Below, piece after piece: positions 1 through 4,956 of a stretch of DNA of 7,217 nt. Under the pieces are notes generated by a model, which saw only the letters and a list, made by a program, of their open reading frames with translations, was not told where the DNA came from and ran no database searches. Position numbers and translations under genes: made by a program. Each line of letters begins with the position of its first letter. Positions within the stretch are counted from its first letter, which is position 1. This stretch comes from JAQGMV01 sp050260255 (lineage in GTDB: Bacteria > Pseudomonadota > Gammaproteobacteria > Burkholderiales > SG8-41), in the NCBI GenBank assembly GCA_050260255.1, contig JBLNBW010000128.1:1-7217 (forward strand), given 5' to 3'.

Positions 1-207
1 GGCTTCCGCACCGTCGGCTTTTACTTCGGCGAGCGCTGCGTGCAGATGCGCCATGGCGGAGCGCCTGTCCGCAGGTCGCGCGCGCGCCACTTCCGCGAGC
101 AGCGCCGTGCGCGACGCGTCGTCGAGCGGCAGGCCGTCCAGGTAGCGCGCGCATGCGGCGAGCGCATCGGAGCCGGCGGTCAGTTCGGTGGGATGATGTA
201 GCTCCAC
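1..207 (-). CDS. opgH: OpgH/MdoH glucan glucosyltransferase, N-terminal fragment (runs off left edge)
   Basis: Only the first 69 codons are present; the gene continues beyond base 1. OpgH is the inner-membrane glucosyltransferase that makes the beta-1,2-linked backbone of osmoregulated periplasmic glucans from UDP-glucose. The visible part is the cytoplasmic N-terminal tail, before any membrane segment or glycosyltransferase motif. It carries the motif RYLDGLPLDDASRTALLAEV and then RSAMAHLHAAL, which resemble the E. coli OpgH start (YIDAMPIAASEKAAL then AVHQAL). The frame has no ATG near its beginning. The best start is the GTG at 207-205, giving VELHHPTELTAG and a 28-base overlap with the end of opgG. 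An overlapping opgG-opgH order is the known arrangement in enterobacteria and suggests translational coupling. No clear Shine-Dalgarno lies at normal spacing (AAGGA is about 15 bases upstream). Identity rests on position plus a weak N-terminal match; the exact start is uncertain. Confidence 0.8.
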   Translation of the reverse strand, partial: MELHHPTELTAGSDALAACARYLDGLPLDDASRTALLAEVARARPADRRSAMAHLHAALAEVKADGAEA

Positions 208-1715
208 GTTTCGGATATCGTTTCCTTGTTGAGCCGCAGATAGGCGCGCAATTCCACCGGCTTCTTCTCGTCGACGCGCCGGATACGCAACGCCATGCGC
301 CAGCCGCCGGTCACCTCGTTGGGGTACGTGTTGTTCTCCACCACCTCGCCGTTGCCGTCTATCGTCACGACGCTTTCGATCTTCGCGTCCGGCGGCAGTT
401 TCCTCAGCACGGGGCCGACGAAGTCGACCGTATAGCCGATGCTGTTGTCCGGCTTGCGCACGTATCCGAGCCCTCGCCGGGTCTGCATTACCCAGGACAG
501 CGGAGGACGCTTCTCGTCCTCCATCTGCCAGTGCAGCCGGTATTCGAGCGTGAGCGGCGATTTCGGCGTGGCGGTCTCCGTCGGGACCCAGAACGCCACG
601 ATGTTGTCATGCGTCTCGTCGGGAGTCGGAATCTGGACGAGCTCGACGCGGCCCTCGCCCCATTTGCCCACGGGCTCGACCCATATGCTGGGGCGCAGCT
701 CGTAATGCGATTCGAGGTCTTCGTAGCTCTGGAACGAGCGATCGCGCTGCATGAGCCCGAAGCCGAGCGGATTGGTGAGCGAGAAGGACGTAATGAGCAG
801 ACGCCGGGGGTTGACGAGCGGCCGCCACAGCCATTCGCCGGTGCCCGACTGTATCGACAGGCCATCGCTGTCGTGCACTTCGGGGCGGTAGTCCTCGCCG
901 GGAGAGCGCTGGTTCTCGCCTGCCATGAACATCGTCGTGACCGGCGCAAGCCCGAGTTTGGCGACGTGCTCGCGCACGTACACGCGGGTCTTTACTTCGA
1001 TCACCGTGTCGGTGCCCGGCCGCAGCACGAAGCGATAAGCGCCCGCGCCGCGCGGGGAGTCGAGCAGCGCGTAAATCACCAGACGCCGGGCGTTGGCCAC
1101 CGGCCGTTCCAGCCAGAACTCCACGAAGCGCGGAAATTCCTCGCCCGATTGCAGCCCGGTGTCTATCGCGAGCGCCCGGGCCGACGCCCCGTAGCGTTGG
1201 CCTTTGCCGAGCGCCCGCAGGTAGCTTGCACCGAGAAAGACGAGGACCTCGTCCTTGTATTTCGGCGTGTTGACGGGGTAATGGACGCGAAAACCGGCGA
1301 ATCCGACATTCCGCAGCTCGGCGCGGTCGATCGCGTTCGCCCCATAGTCGAATGCCGACGCGTCGAAGCGGATCGGGTGCACGCGCTTGCCGACTATTTC
1401 GTTGATCTTCACCGAGTGATTGAAATAGAAGCCCTGGTGGAAGAACGCGACTTCGAAAGGCAGCTTCTCCTCCCGCCAGAGCGAGCGGTCGGGCTTGTAG
1501 CGAATGTCGCGGTACTGATCATAAGTGAGGCTCTGCAGGCTTTTGGGCAGCGTGCCTTCCGGTTTCTTGTATGGCGCGGCGGCGAGCTCCTGTGCGCGCT
1601 TCGCGACGTCCTCGAAGTCGAATGCGTATGCATGGACTATGCCGCTCCAGCCGGCAATTGCGAGAAGCCGTGCCAGCCAGCGCGATGTTGCAGAGCGATG
1701 TTGTTGTTTATTCAC
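180..1715 (-). CDS. opgG: OpgG/MdoG periplasmic glucan biosynthesis protein
   Basis: OpgG is a periplasmic protein needed for osmoregulated periplasmic glucan synthesis; the OpgG/OpgD family has been assigned to glycoside hydrolase family GH186, with beta-1,2-glucan activity in E. coli members. The match to E. coli MdoG runs the full length: FHQGFYFNHSVKINE, DTGLQSGEEFPRFVEFWLERP, YALLDSPRGAGAYRF, YRPEVHDSDGLSIQSGTGEW, IPTPDETHDNIVAFW and the C-terminal SETWSYIIPPN all have close counterparts. The frame is open back to an ATG at 1832, but that gives about 39 extra residues before the signal peptide. I therefore chose the GTG at 1715. It gives 511 residues and a Sec signal peptide: basic residues to R16, a hydrophobic core LLAIAGWSGIV, and cleavage after AYA (residue 31), so the mature protein begins FDFEDVAKRAQELA. 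No good Shine-Dalgarno precedes the GTG. opgH follows with an overlap. Family assignment is very secure, the start less so. Confidence 0.96.
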   Translation of the reverse strand: MNKQQHRSATSRWLARLLAIAGWSGIVHAYAFDFEDVAKRAQELAAAPYKKPEGTLPKSLQSLTYDQYRDIRYKPDRSLWREEKLPFEVAFFHQGFYFNHSVKINEIVGKRVHPIRFDASAFDYGANAIDRAELRNVGFAGFRVHYPVNTPKYKDEVLVFLGASYLRALGKGQRYGASARALAIDTGLQSGEEFPRFVEFWLERPVANARRLVIYALLDSPRGAGAYRFVLRPGTDTVIEVKTRVYVREHVAKLGLAPVTTMFMAGENQRSPGEDYRPEVHDSDGLSIQSGTGEWLWRPLVNPRRLLITSFSLTNPLGFGLMQRDRSFQSYEDLESHYELRPSIWVEPVGKWGEGRVELVQIPTPDETHDNIVAFWVPTETATPKSPLTLEYRLHWQMEDEKRPPLSWVMQTRRGLGYVRKPDNSIGYTVDFVGPVLRKLPPDAKIESVVTIDGNGEVVENNTYPNEVTGGWRMALRIRRVDEKKPVELRAYLRLNKETISETWSYIIPPN

Positions 1716-1810
1716 GTGAGAGCGGCGGATTTTGGCTGCGGTATGCGCGCGGGGTGTTCCTCGGAAAAAGCATGCGATAACGCTGCGGCTGCCCGATGGG
1801 CGGCCGGTTT

Positions 1811-1828
1811 TGTCGCCGTGCTGCGACA
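1811..1828. repeat. Perfect 6-bp inverted repeat in the opgG upstream gap
   Basis: In the 135-base gap between the peptidase stop (1851) and the opgG GTG (1715), TGTCGC (1811-1816) and GCGACA (1823-1828) form a perfect 6-bp stem with a 6-base loop. A second GC-rich hairpin lies at 1787-1805 (GCCC/GGGC core, 3-base loop). Neither is followed by a T run on the minus strand, where AAAA follows the first, so neither is a standard intrinsic terminator. They could be mRNA structure between the two genes or chance in GC-rich DNA. I saw no convincing promoter for opgG in the gap, so read-through from the peptidase gene cannot be excluded. Confidence 0.3.
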
Positions 1829-1850
1829 GCAATCCGAAAGCGCCGGTCGC

Positions 1851-2834
1851 TCAGCGCTTATCCGCAGGCTGCATCCGCTGCAGAATGAGCGCGCGCGTCT
1901 CCTGCGCGGCCGCCTTGAACGGACTGTCGAAGCTCAAGGCCTTGTCCACGAGCGTGAGCGCTTCTTCCTGATGCCCCTGATCGGACAAGGTCTGTGCAAG
2001 ATTGTTCAGCACGACGACGGAATTCGGGTCCCGGCGCTGGGCTTCCCTCAGCTGCAGCGCGGCGAGCCCGAGCTTGCCGCGCCCATGGTAGACGTTGGCG
2101 AGTCCTACGCGGGCGGTGATGCTGTCGGGCCACCGCTCTACCGCTGCGGCATAGCCGGGTGCGGCCGCCTCCGTTTTCGCCACACGCTCCATCGCGACCA
2201 GCGCCTCGAGATAGCGCGATTCGGTCGCCGTGACCGGCACGCGCCGCGGCGGCACGACGACCATGGACCAGTAATCGCCTTTCTTCCACAAGTACTCGAA
2301 TACCGGAAACGGCATCGTCAGCCGCTCCCTTTCGCCCGAGCGCAGTATCACTTCTCCTGCCACGCCGTCGTAGCCGGCGACTACGGCGTAGTGCCACACG
2401 TCGATCGGCCACACGCCGTAGTTCTGCAGCACGATGACCGGCGTGCCGGCGGCCACTTCGCGCAGGACGTTCTCGAAGCGCGGCGCCAATGCGTAGGACA
2501 CGAGACCGTAGCGGCGCGGCGCAGCGAGCATCTCCACTTGCAGGCTGCCCTGACGCTCGGGGATGTACACCTGCCGGATCAGATCTTCCAGCTTCACCTT
2601 GGCGCCGGCGCTTTCCAGCGACATGGCGAGCGCAGCGGGCCCGCATTGGTAATCGCGCTGCGCATAGAACGGCACGTCGGTGAGCTCCACCTTGCGCGGC
2701 AGGTCGGCGGGCCACTGGTCGCGCAGTTCGGTGGTCTGCGGCAGCATGCTGGCGCAGCCGCCGAGATACAGCGCAGCGATGGCAATCAGGCAGGCGCGCA
2801 AGGCGCCGCAGGCAAAGGAAAATTTGTTCGTCAT
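1851..2834 (-). CDS. PA2778-type C39-like cysteine peptidase lipoprotein with C-terminal TPRs
   Basis: A 327-residue protein in three parts. Residues 1-27 are a lipoprotein signal with lipobox LGGC (Cys27 lipidated), so the protein is probably anchored to a membrane on the periplasmic side. Residues about 48-195 are a papain-fold, C39-like peptidase domain: Gln59 and Cys64 in AQRDYQCGPAALAM and His148 in DVWHYAVVAGYD are the likely oxyanion Gln, nucleophile and catalytic base. Residues about 238-305 form two TPR units (ARVGLANVYHGRGKLGLAAL and LNNLAQTLSDQGHQEEAL). This order and length fit the family named after Pseudomonas aeruginosa PA2778; its substrate is unknown to me. The position where C39 enzymes carry their third catalytic Asp reads ILRSG, with no obvious acid. 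In Pseudomonas the gene pairs with PA2779; no such partner is adjacent here. The ATG at 2834 was chosen because it begins directly before the signal peptide; the frame is open to 3125 but overlaps the esterase. Confidence 0.9.
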   Translation of the reverse strand: MTNKFSFACGALRACLIAIAALYLGGCASMLPQTTELRDQWPADLPRKVELTDVPFYAQRDYQCGPAALAMSLESAGAKVKLEDLIRQVYIPERQGSLQVEMLAAPRRYGLVSYALAPRFENVLREVAAGTPVIVLQNYGVWPIDVWHYAVVAGYDGVAGEVILRSGERERLTMPFPVFEYLWKKGDYWSMVVVPPRRVPVTATESRYLEALVAMERVAKTEAAAPGYAAAVERWPDSITARVGLANVYHGRGKLGLAALQLREAQRRDPNSVVVLNNLAQTLSDQGHQEEALTLVDKALSFDSPFKAAAQETRALILQRMQPADKR

Positions 2835-2858
2835 GTCTCGTCGCGTGTCTCGCCCACG

Positions 2859-2876
2859 TGCCCGCGCACCCGGGCA
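2859..2876. repeat. Short GC-rich inverted repeat between esterase and peptidase genes
   Basis: TGCCCG (2859-2864) and CGGGCA (2871-2876) form a perfect 6-bp stem with a 6-base loop in the 94-base gap between the esterase stop and the peptidase start. A second small repeat, CCCGG/CCGGG, is at 2906-2920, just after the esterase stop on the minus strand. Neither has a T tract on the transcribed strand, so I do not call a terminator. Such short stems arise easily by chance at this GC content. Confidence 0.25.
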
Positions 2877-2928
2877 AGCGCGCTGCGTGGGTGCAATTAG
2901 CGTGCCCCGGCGCGGCCGGGACGCACGA

Positions 2929-3606
2929 TCAGGTGGGAAGGATGCGCCGCAGCCAGGCCGCGATATCGCGCACTTCTTCGAGGCAGACCGAATGCGGCAT
3001 CGGATATTCGTGCCACTCGACCGGATAGCCGAGTTCCTGCAGGCGCTTACGTGATTCGGCGCCCATGTGGTAGGGCACGACGGGGTCCTGCGTGCCATGC
3101 GCCATGAATATGGGCACGCCGGCATTGGCCGCAGCGGCTTCCCCGGGCATGTGTTCTGCGAGCGGCAGATAGCTGGAGAGCACCATCAGCCCGGCAAGGC
3201 GCTCCGGATAACGAAGGCCCGCCTGCAACGCCATCGCGCCGCCCTGCGAAAAACCCGCAAGAACGATACGCGCCGCAGGCGTGCCGCGCGACACCTCGCG
3301 CTCCACGAGACGATTTACTGCGGCTTGCGACGCGCGCAGGCCTTTTTCGTCCGCGCGCCGCGATTTGCCTTCGAGATCGCCGAACGTGACGTCATACCAC
3401 GCGCGCATGACATAGCCATTGTTGATCGACACCGGTTGCATGGGCGCATGCGGAAACACGAAGCGGATGGGGCACACGCCATCGAGCTCGAGCTCGTTCA
3501 CGATCGGCACGAAGTCGTTGCCGTCCGCACCCAGGCCGTGCATCCAGATGATGCTTGCCGCAGGATCGTCGCCCGTCTGCAGCTCTATCGTTTCGAGGAG
3601 TTCCAT
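2929..3606 (-). CDS. Carboxylesterase, alpha/beta hydrolase (EstB / phospholipase-carboxylesterase family)
   Basis: A complete 225-residue cytoplasmic alpha/beta hydrolase of the phospholipase/carboxylesterase family (Pseudomonas carboxylesterase II, related to eukaryotic acyl-protein thioesterases), expected to cleave short-chain esters. Motifs in order: the oxyanion-region HGLGADGNDF (residues 23-32), PHAP (52-55), the aromatic AWYDV (69-73), the nucleophile elbow GFSQGG with Ser120, Asp174 in AHGTQDPVVP, and His205 in PMPHSV. The Ser-Asp-His triad is therefore intact. There is no signal peptide. The ATG at 3606 gives the standard family N-terminus (MELLETIELQTG), but the bases before it are C/T-rich and contain no Shine-Dalgarno, because a repeat array starts 5 bases upstream of the ATG. 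The peptidase gene follows 94 bases downstream on the same strand. The physiological substrate cannot be told from sequence. Confidence 0.95.
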   Translation of the reverse strand: MELLETIELQTGDDPAASIIWMHGLGADGNDFVPIVNELELDGVCPIRFVFPHAPMQPVSINNGYVMRAWYDVTFGDLEGKSRRADEKGLRASQAAVNRLVEREVSRGTPAARIVLAGFSQGGAMALQAGLRYPERLAGLMVLSSYLPLAEHMPGEAAAANAGVPIFMAHGTQDPVVPYHMGAESRKRLQELGYPVEWHEYPMPHSVCLEEVRDIAAWLRRILPT

Positions 3607-3610
3607 GTTC

Positions 3611-3696
3611 AGTGAGGGGTAAGGAGTCAGGAGTGAGGAGTGCAGGCGCGACCTACGGCGGCGCAGATCTGTGCTCCTGACTCCTCACGCCTCACT
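3611..3696. repeat. Long imperfect inverted repeat between mog and the esterase gene
   Basis: The arms are 3611-3633 and 3674-3696. Pairing inward: 3611-3617 with 3690-3696 (7 bp), a mismatch at 3618/3689, 3619-3620 with 3687-3688, a mismatch at 3621/3686, then 3622-3633 with 3674-3685 (12 bp perfect, core GGAGTCAGGAG). That makes 21 pairs out of 23 with a 40-base loop. The arms consist of two heptamer arrays in opposite orientation. The gap is 92 bases between two co-directional genes, so any mog-to-esterase transcript would carry a large hairpin here. No T run follows, so classic intrinsic termination is not indicated; roles in mRNA stability or partial attenuation are possible. Confidence 0.85.
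3612..3639 (+). repeat. Heptamer tandem array A (GTGAGGA family)
   Basis: Four consecutive 7-base units read GTGAGGG, GTAAGGA, GTCAGGA and GTGAGGA, with a decayed fifth (GTGCAGG) after 3639. The consensus is GTGAGGA; units differ mainly at position 3. The array begins 5 bases upstream of the esterase ATG on the opposite strand. On the minus-strand mRNA it reads as TCCTNAC, so it takes the place where a Shine-Dalgarno would normally lie. Confidence 0.85.
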
Positions 3697-3702
3697 CCTC
3701 AC
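3675..3702 (-). repeat. Heptamer tandem array B (GTGAGGA family), overlapping the mog stop codon
   Basis: Read on the minus strand from 3702, four units are GTGAGGA, GTGAGGC, GTGAGGA and GTCAGGA. The first unit overlaps the end of mog: its TGA (3701-3699) is the mog stop codon. The array is inverted relative to array A and with it builds the 3611-3696 inverted repeat. Confidence 0.85.
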
Positions 3703-4292
3703 GTCGGCTTGCGTATCGCCGACTTCGGGCGGAACGCCTTGACGACCGTTTCGTGGGTTTCGATGTAAGGCCCGCCGATCAAATCGATGCAGTACGGCAC
3801 CGCGGCAAAGATGCCGTTGACGCGGTTTTTTCCCCCGTCGTCTTTGAGCCCCTCCAGCGTCTCGCGTATCGCCTTGGGCTGGCCGGGGAGGTTGATGATG
3901 AGCGACTGCTTGCGGATCACCGCGACCTGCCGCGACAGGATTGCCGTCGGCACGAAGGCGAGACTCACCTGGCGCATCTGCTCGCCGAACCCGGGCATCA
4001 CCTTGTCAGCGACGGCGAGGGTCGCTTCGGGGGTGACGTCGCGCGGGGCAGGACCCGTGCCGCCGGTGGTCAGCACGAGGTGACAGCGCTCTTCGTCCAC
4101 CAGCGCCTTGAGGGTCGCTTCGATGACCGGCTGCTCGTCCGGTATGAGCCGCGTGATCATCCGCCACGGCGTGGCGAGCGCGCGGCCGAACCATTCCTGC
4201 AGCGCCGGTATGCCCTGGTCTTCGTACACGCCTTGCGAGGCGCGATCGCTGATCGAGACGAGACCGATCCGAAGGTCTTCGGTGCGTTCCAT
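3699..4292 (-). CDS. mog: MogA molybdopterin adenylyltransferase
   Basis: A complete 197-residue protein that matches E. coli Mog (195 residues) almost end to end. MogA adenylates molybdopterin with ATP, the step before molybdate insertion in molybdenum cofactor synthesis; it is a cytoplasmic trimer. Visible motifs: LRIGLVSISDRASQGVYEDQGIPAL in two pieces at residues 7-31, TRLIPDEQ (47-54) with Asp52, LTTGGTGPAPRDVTPEATLA (74-93) with Asp85, then MPGFGEQMRQ, PTAILSRQVAVIRKQ, INLPGQPKAI, PYCIDLIGGPY and AFRPKSA. Asp52 and Asp85 align with E. coli Asp49 and Asp82, reported as functionally important. The ATG at 4292 gives a start three residues longer than E. coli. A TATAAT sits six bases before this ATG and no Shine-Dalgarno is present. 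The C-terminal stop lies inside a heptamer repeat. No other molybdenum cofactor gene or molybdoenzyme is in the window. Confidence 0.97.
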   Translation of the reverse strand: MERTEDLRIGLVSISDRASQGVYEDQGIPALQEWFGRALATPWRMITRLIPDEQPVIEATLKALVDEERCHLVLTTGGTGPAPRDVTPEATLAVADKVMPGFGEQMRQVSLAFVPTAILSRQVAVIRKQSLIINLPGQPKAIRETLEGLKDDGGKNRVNGIFAAVPYCIDLIGGPYIETHETVVKAFRPKSAIRKPT

Positions 4293-4298
4293 GGCGGC

Positions 4299-4304
4299 AT
4301 TATA
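4299..4304 (-). promoter_or_regulatory. Consensus -10 box (TATAAT) for mog, probably leaderless
   Basis: On the minus strand the sequence reads GCATATAATGCCGCC followed by the mog ATG. TATAAT is a perfect sigma-70 -10 hexamer, and six bases separate it from the ATG, so a transcript starting seven bases after the hexamer would begin at the A of the ATG itself. No Shine-Dalgarno lies between them. No convincing -35 hexamer is seen 16-18 bases upstream, and there is no TG extension. The hexamer is striking in DNA this GC-rich, but function is inferred. Confidence 0.5.
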
Positions 4305-4351
4305 TGCGAGAGAAGGCAGGCGGCGAGAGGCGCGAAGCCGGAAGCGATGTG

Positions 4352-4846
4352 CTACTCCTCGCTGTCGCGCGTTACGGCATCGCGCACGAATTGAAAGAGC
4401 GCGCGGAAGTTGCGCGGCGGCCGGCCGCTTGCGCGCTCGTCGGCTACGCCGCGTACGAGGGCGCGCAGACGCTGCGCATCGGCATCCGGGTGCTGGGCGA
4501 TGAATGCGGTGAGCGCATCGGGTTCGGCGAGGAGCCTGTCGCGCCAGTCCTCGATGAGGTGCAGGCGCGCGACGGCGGCATGCGACGTCGCTTTGAAGGC
4601 CGCGATGCGGGCGCGTATCGGCTCGGCGTCGACGTTGCGCATGAGCTTGCCGATGAATTGCATTTGCCGGCGGCGCGCCTCGTGCTTGGTCATGCCGCGG
4701 GCGTCGAGCACTGCATCATGAAGCCGCTCGGGCAGCTCCAGCGACGCCAGCTGCTCCGCGGTGAGCGCGACAAGTTCGCTCCCCAGGTCCTGCAGCTCGT
4801 GCATCTGCTTCTTGCGCTGGGTCTTGCTCGGTGCTTCGTCGGACAT
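4352..4846 (-). CDS. darP: DarP/YjgA ribosome-associated protein (DUF615)
   Basis: A complete 164-residue basic, helical protein of the YjgA/DUF615 family. DarP binds precursor 50S subunits and assists late large-subunit maturation in E. coli. The family core is clear: KTQRKKQMHELQDLGSELVAL (residues about 8-28), then RRRQMQFIGKLMRNVDAEPI (about 58-77), the RLHLIEDWRDRLL segment, AQHPDADAQRLRALVR and the C-terminal PPRNFRALFQFVRD. E. coli YjgA is 183 residues and has an extra acidic N-terminal stretch that is absent here. The ATG at 4846 is chosen because it gives the compact family start; only a weak GGA precedes it. It is divergent from pmbA, the same neighbour as in E. coli, which supports both assignments. 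mog lies 59 bases downstream on the same strand but has its own candidate promoter. Confidence 0.94.
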   Translation of the reverse strand: MSDEAPSKTQRKKQMHELQDLGSELVALTAEQLASLELPERLHDAVLDARGMTKHEARRRQMQFIGKLMRNVDAEPIRARIAAFKATSHAAVARLHLIEDWRDRLLAEPDALTAFIAQHPDADAQRLRALVRGVADERASGRPPRNFRALFQFVRDAVTRDSEE

Positions 4847-4880
4847 TCCGGGTACGGCTTACGCTAGGGACACAGTTGTC

Positions 4881-4899
4881 AGCTGCTATGATAGCGGCT
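4881..4899. promoter_or_regulatory. Symmetric divergent -10 region between darP and pmbA
   Basis: Bases 4881-4899 form an imperfect palindrome: 9-base arms around central G4890 with a single mismatch (4884/4896). On the plus strand TGCTATGAT (4884-4892) is an extended -10 (TGn plus TATGAT) that would start pmbA transcription near 4899, about 58 bases before its ATG. On the minus strand TATCAT (4893-4888) is a -10 with one mismatch to consensus; it would start darP near 4881, about 35 bases before its ATG. The shared TATGATA has the TATnATA form described for symmetric bidirectional promoters. No good -35 boxes are evident on either side. The palindrome could alternatively be an operator. Confidence 0.5.
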
Positions 4900-4904
4900 T
4901 TTCG

Positions 4905-4929
4905 GCGCCGGGCCGCATTACTCCGGCGC
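4905..4929 (+). repeat. 7-bp perfect inverted repeat in the predicted pmbA leader
   Basis: GCGCCGG (4905-4911) and CCGGCGC (4923-4929) pair perfectly around an 11-base loop. If transcription starts near 4899, this hairpin lies in the 5' leader of pmbA, ending 27 bases before the ATG. No T tract follows, so it is not a terminator. It may simply structure the leader; no known riboswitch or protein-binding motif is recognised. Confidence 0.4.
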
Positions 4930-4956
4930 GCCAGATACTGCGAGTCGCAATCCGCC

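Noticed and set aside
1716..1832. N-terminal extension of opgG from the ATG at 1832
   Set aside because: It would bury the signal peptide behind about 39 residues; the GTG at 1715 gives a normal periplasmic signal and 511 residues, the same length as E. coli MdoG.
153..2900. A 915-codon open frame on the plus strand
   Set aside because: It is antisense to opgG and the peptidase gene, which both have strong full-length family matches. The translation is rich in Arg, His and Val and shows no recognisable domain; long antisense frames are expected in GC-rich genes.
3067..3615. A 182-codon plus-strand frame opposite the esterase
   Set aside because: Antisense to a gene with an intact catalytic triad; no supporting motif.
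3611..3696. Intrinsic terminator or CRISPR array in the mog-esterase gap
   Set aside because: The hairpin has a 40-base loop and no T tract, and the 7-base units have no spacers, so neither label fits; it is reported as a repeat element.
3753..4394. A 213-codon plus-strand frame opposite mog
   Set aside because: Antisense shadow of mog, no domain or start signal.
4831..4956. N-terminal extension of pmbA from an upstream ATG
   Set aside because: The extra 42 residues are Arg- and Ala-rich, absent from the family, and would cover the candidate promoter and leader hairpin.
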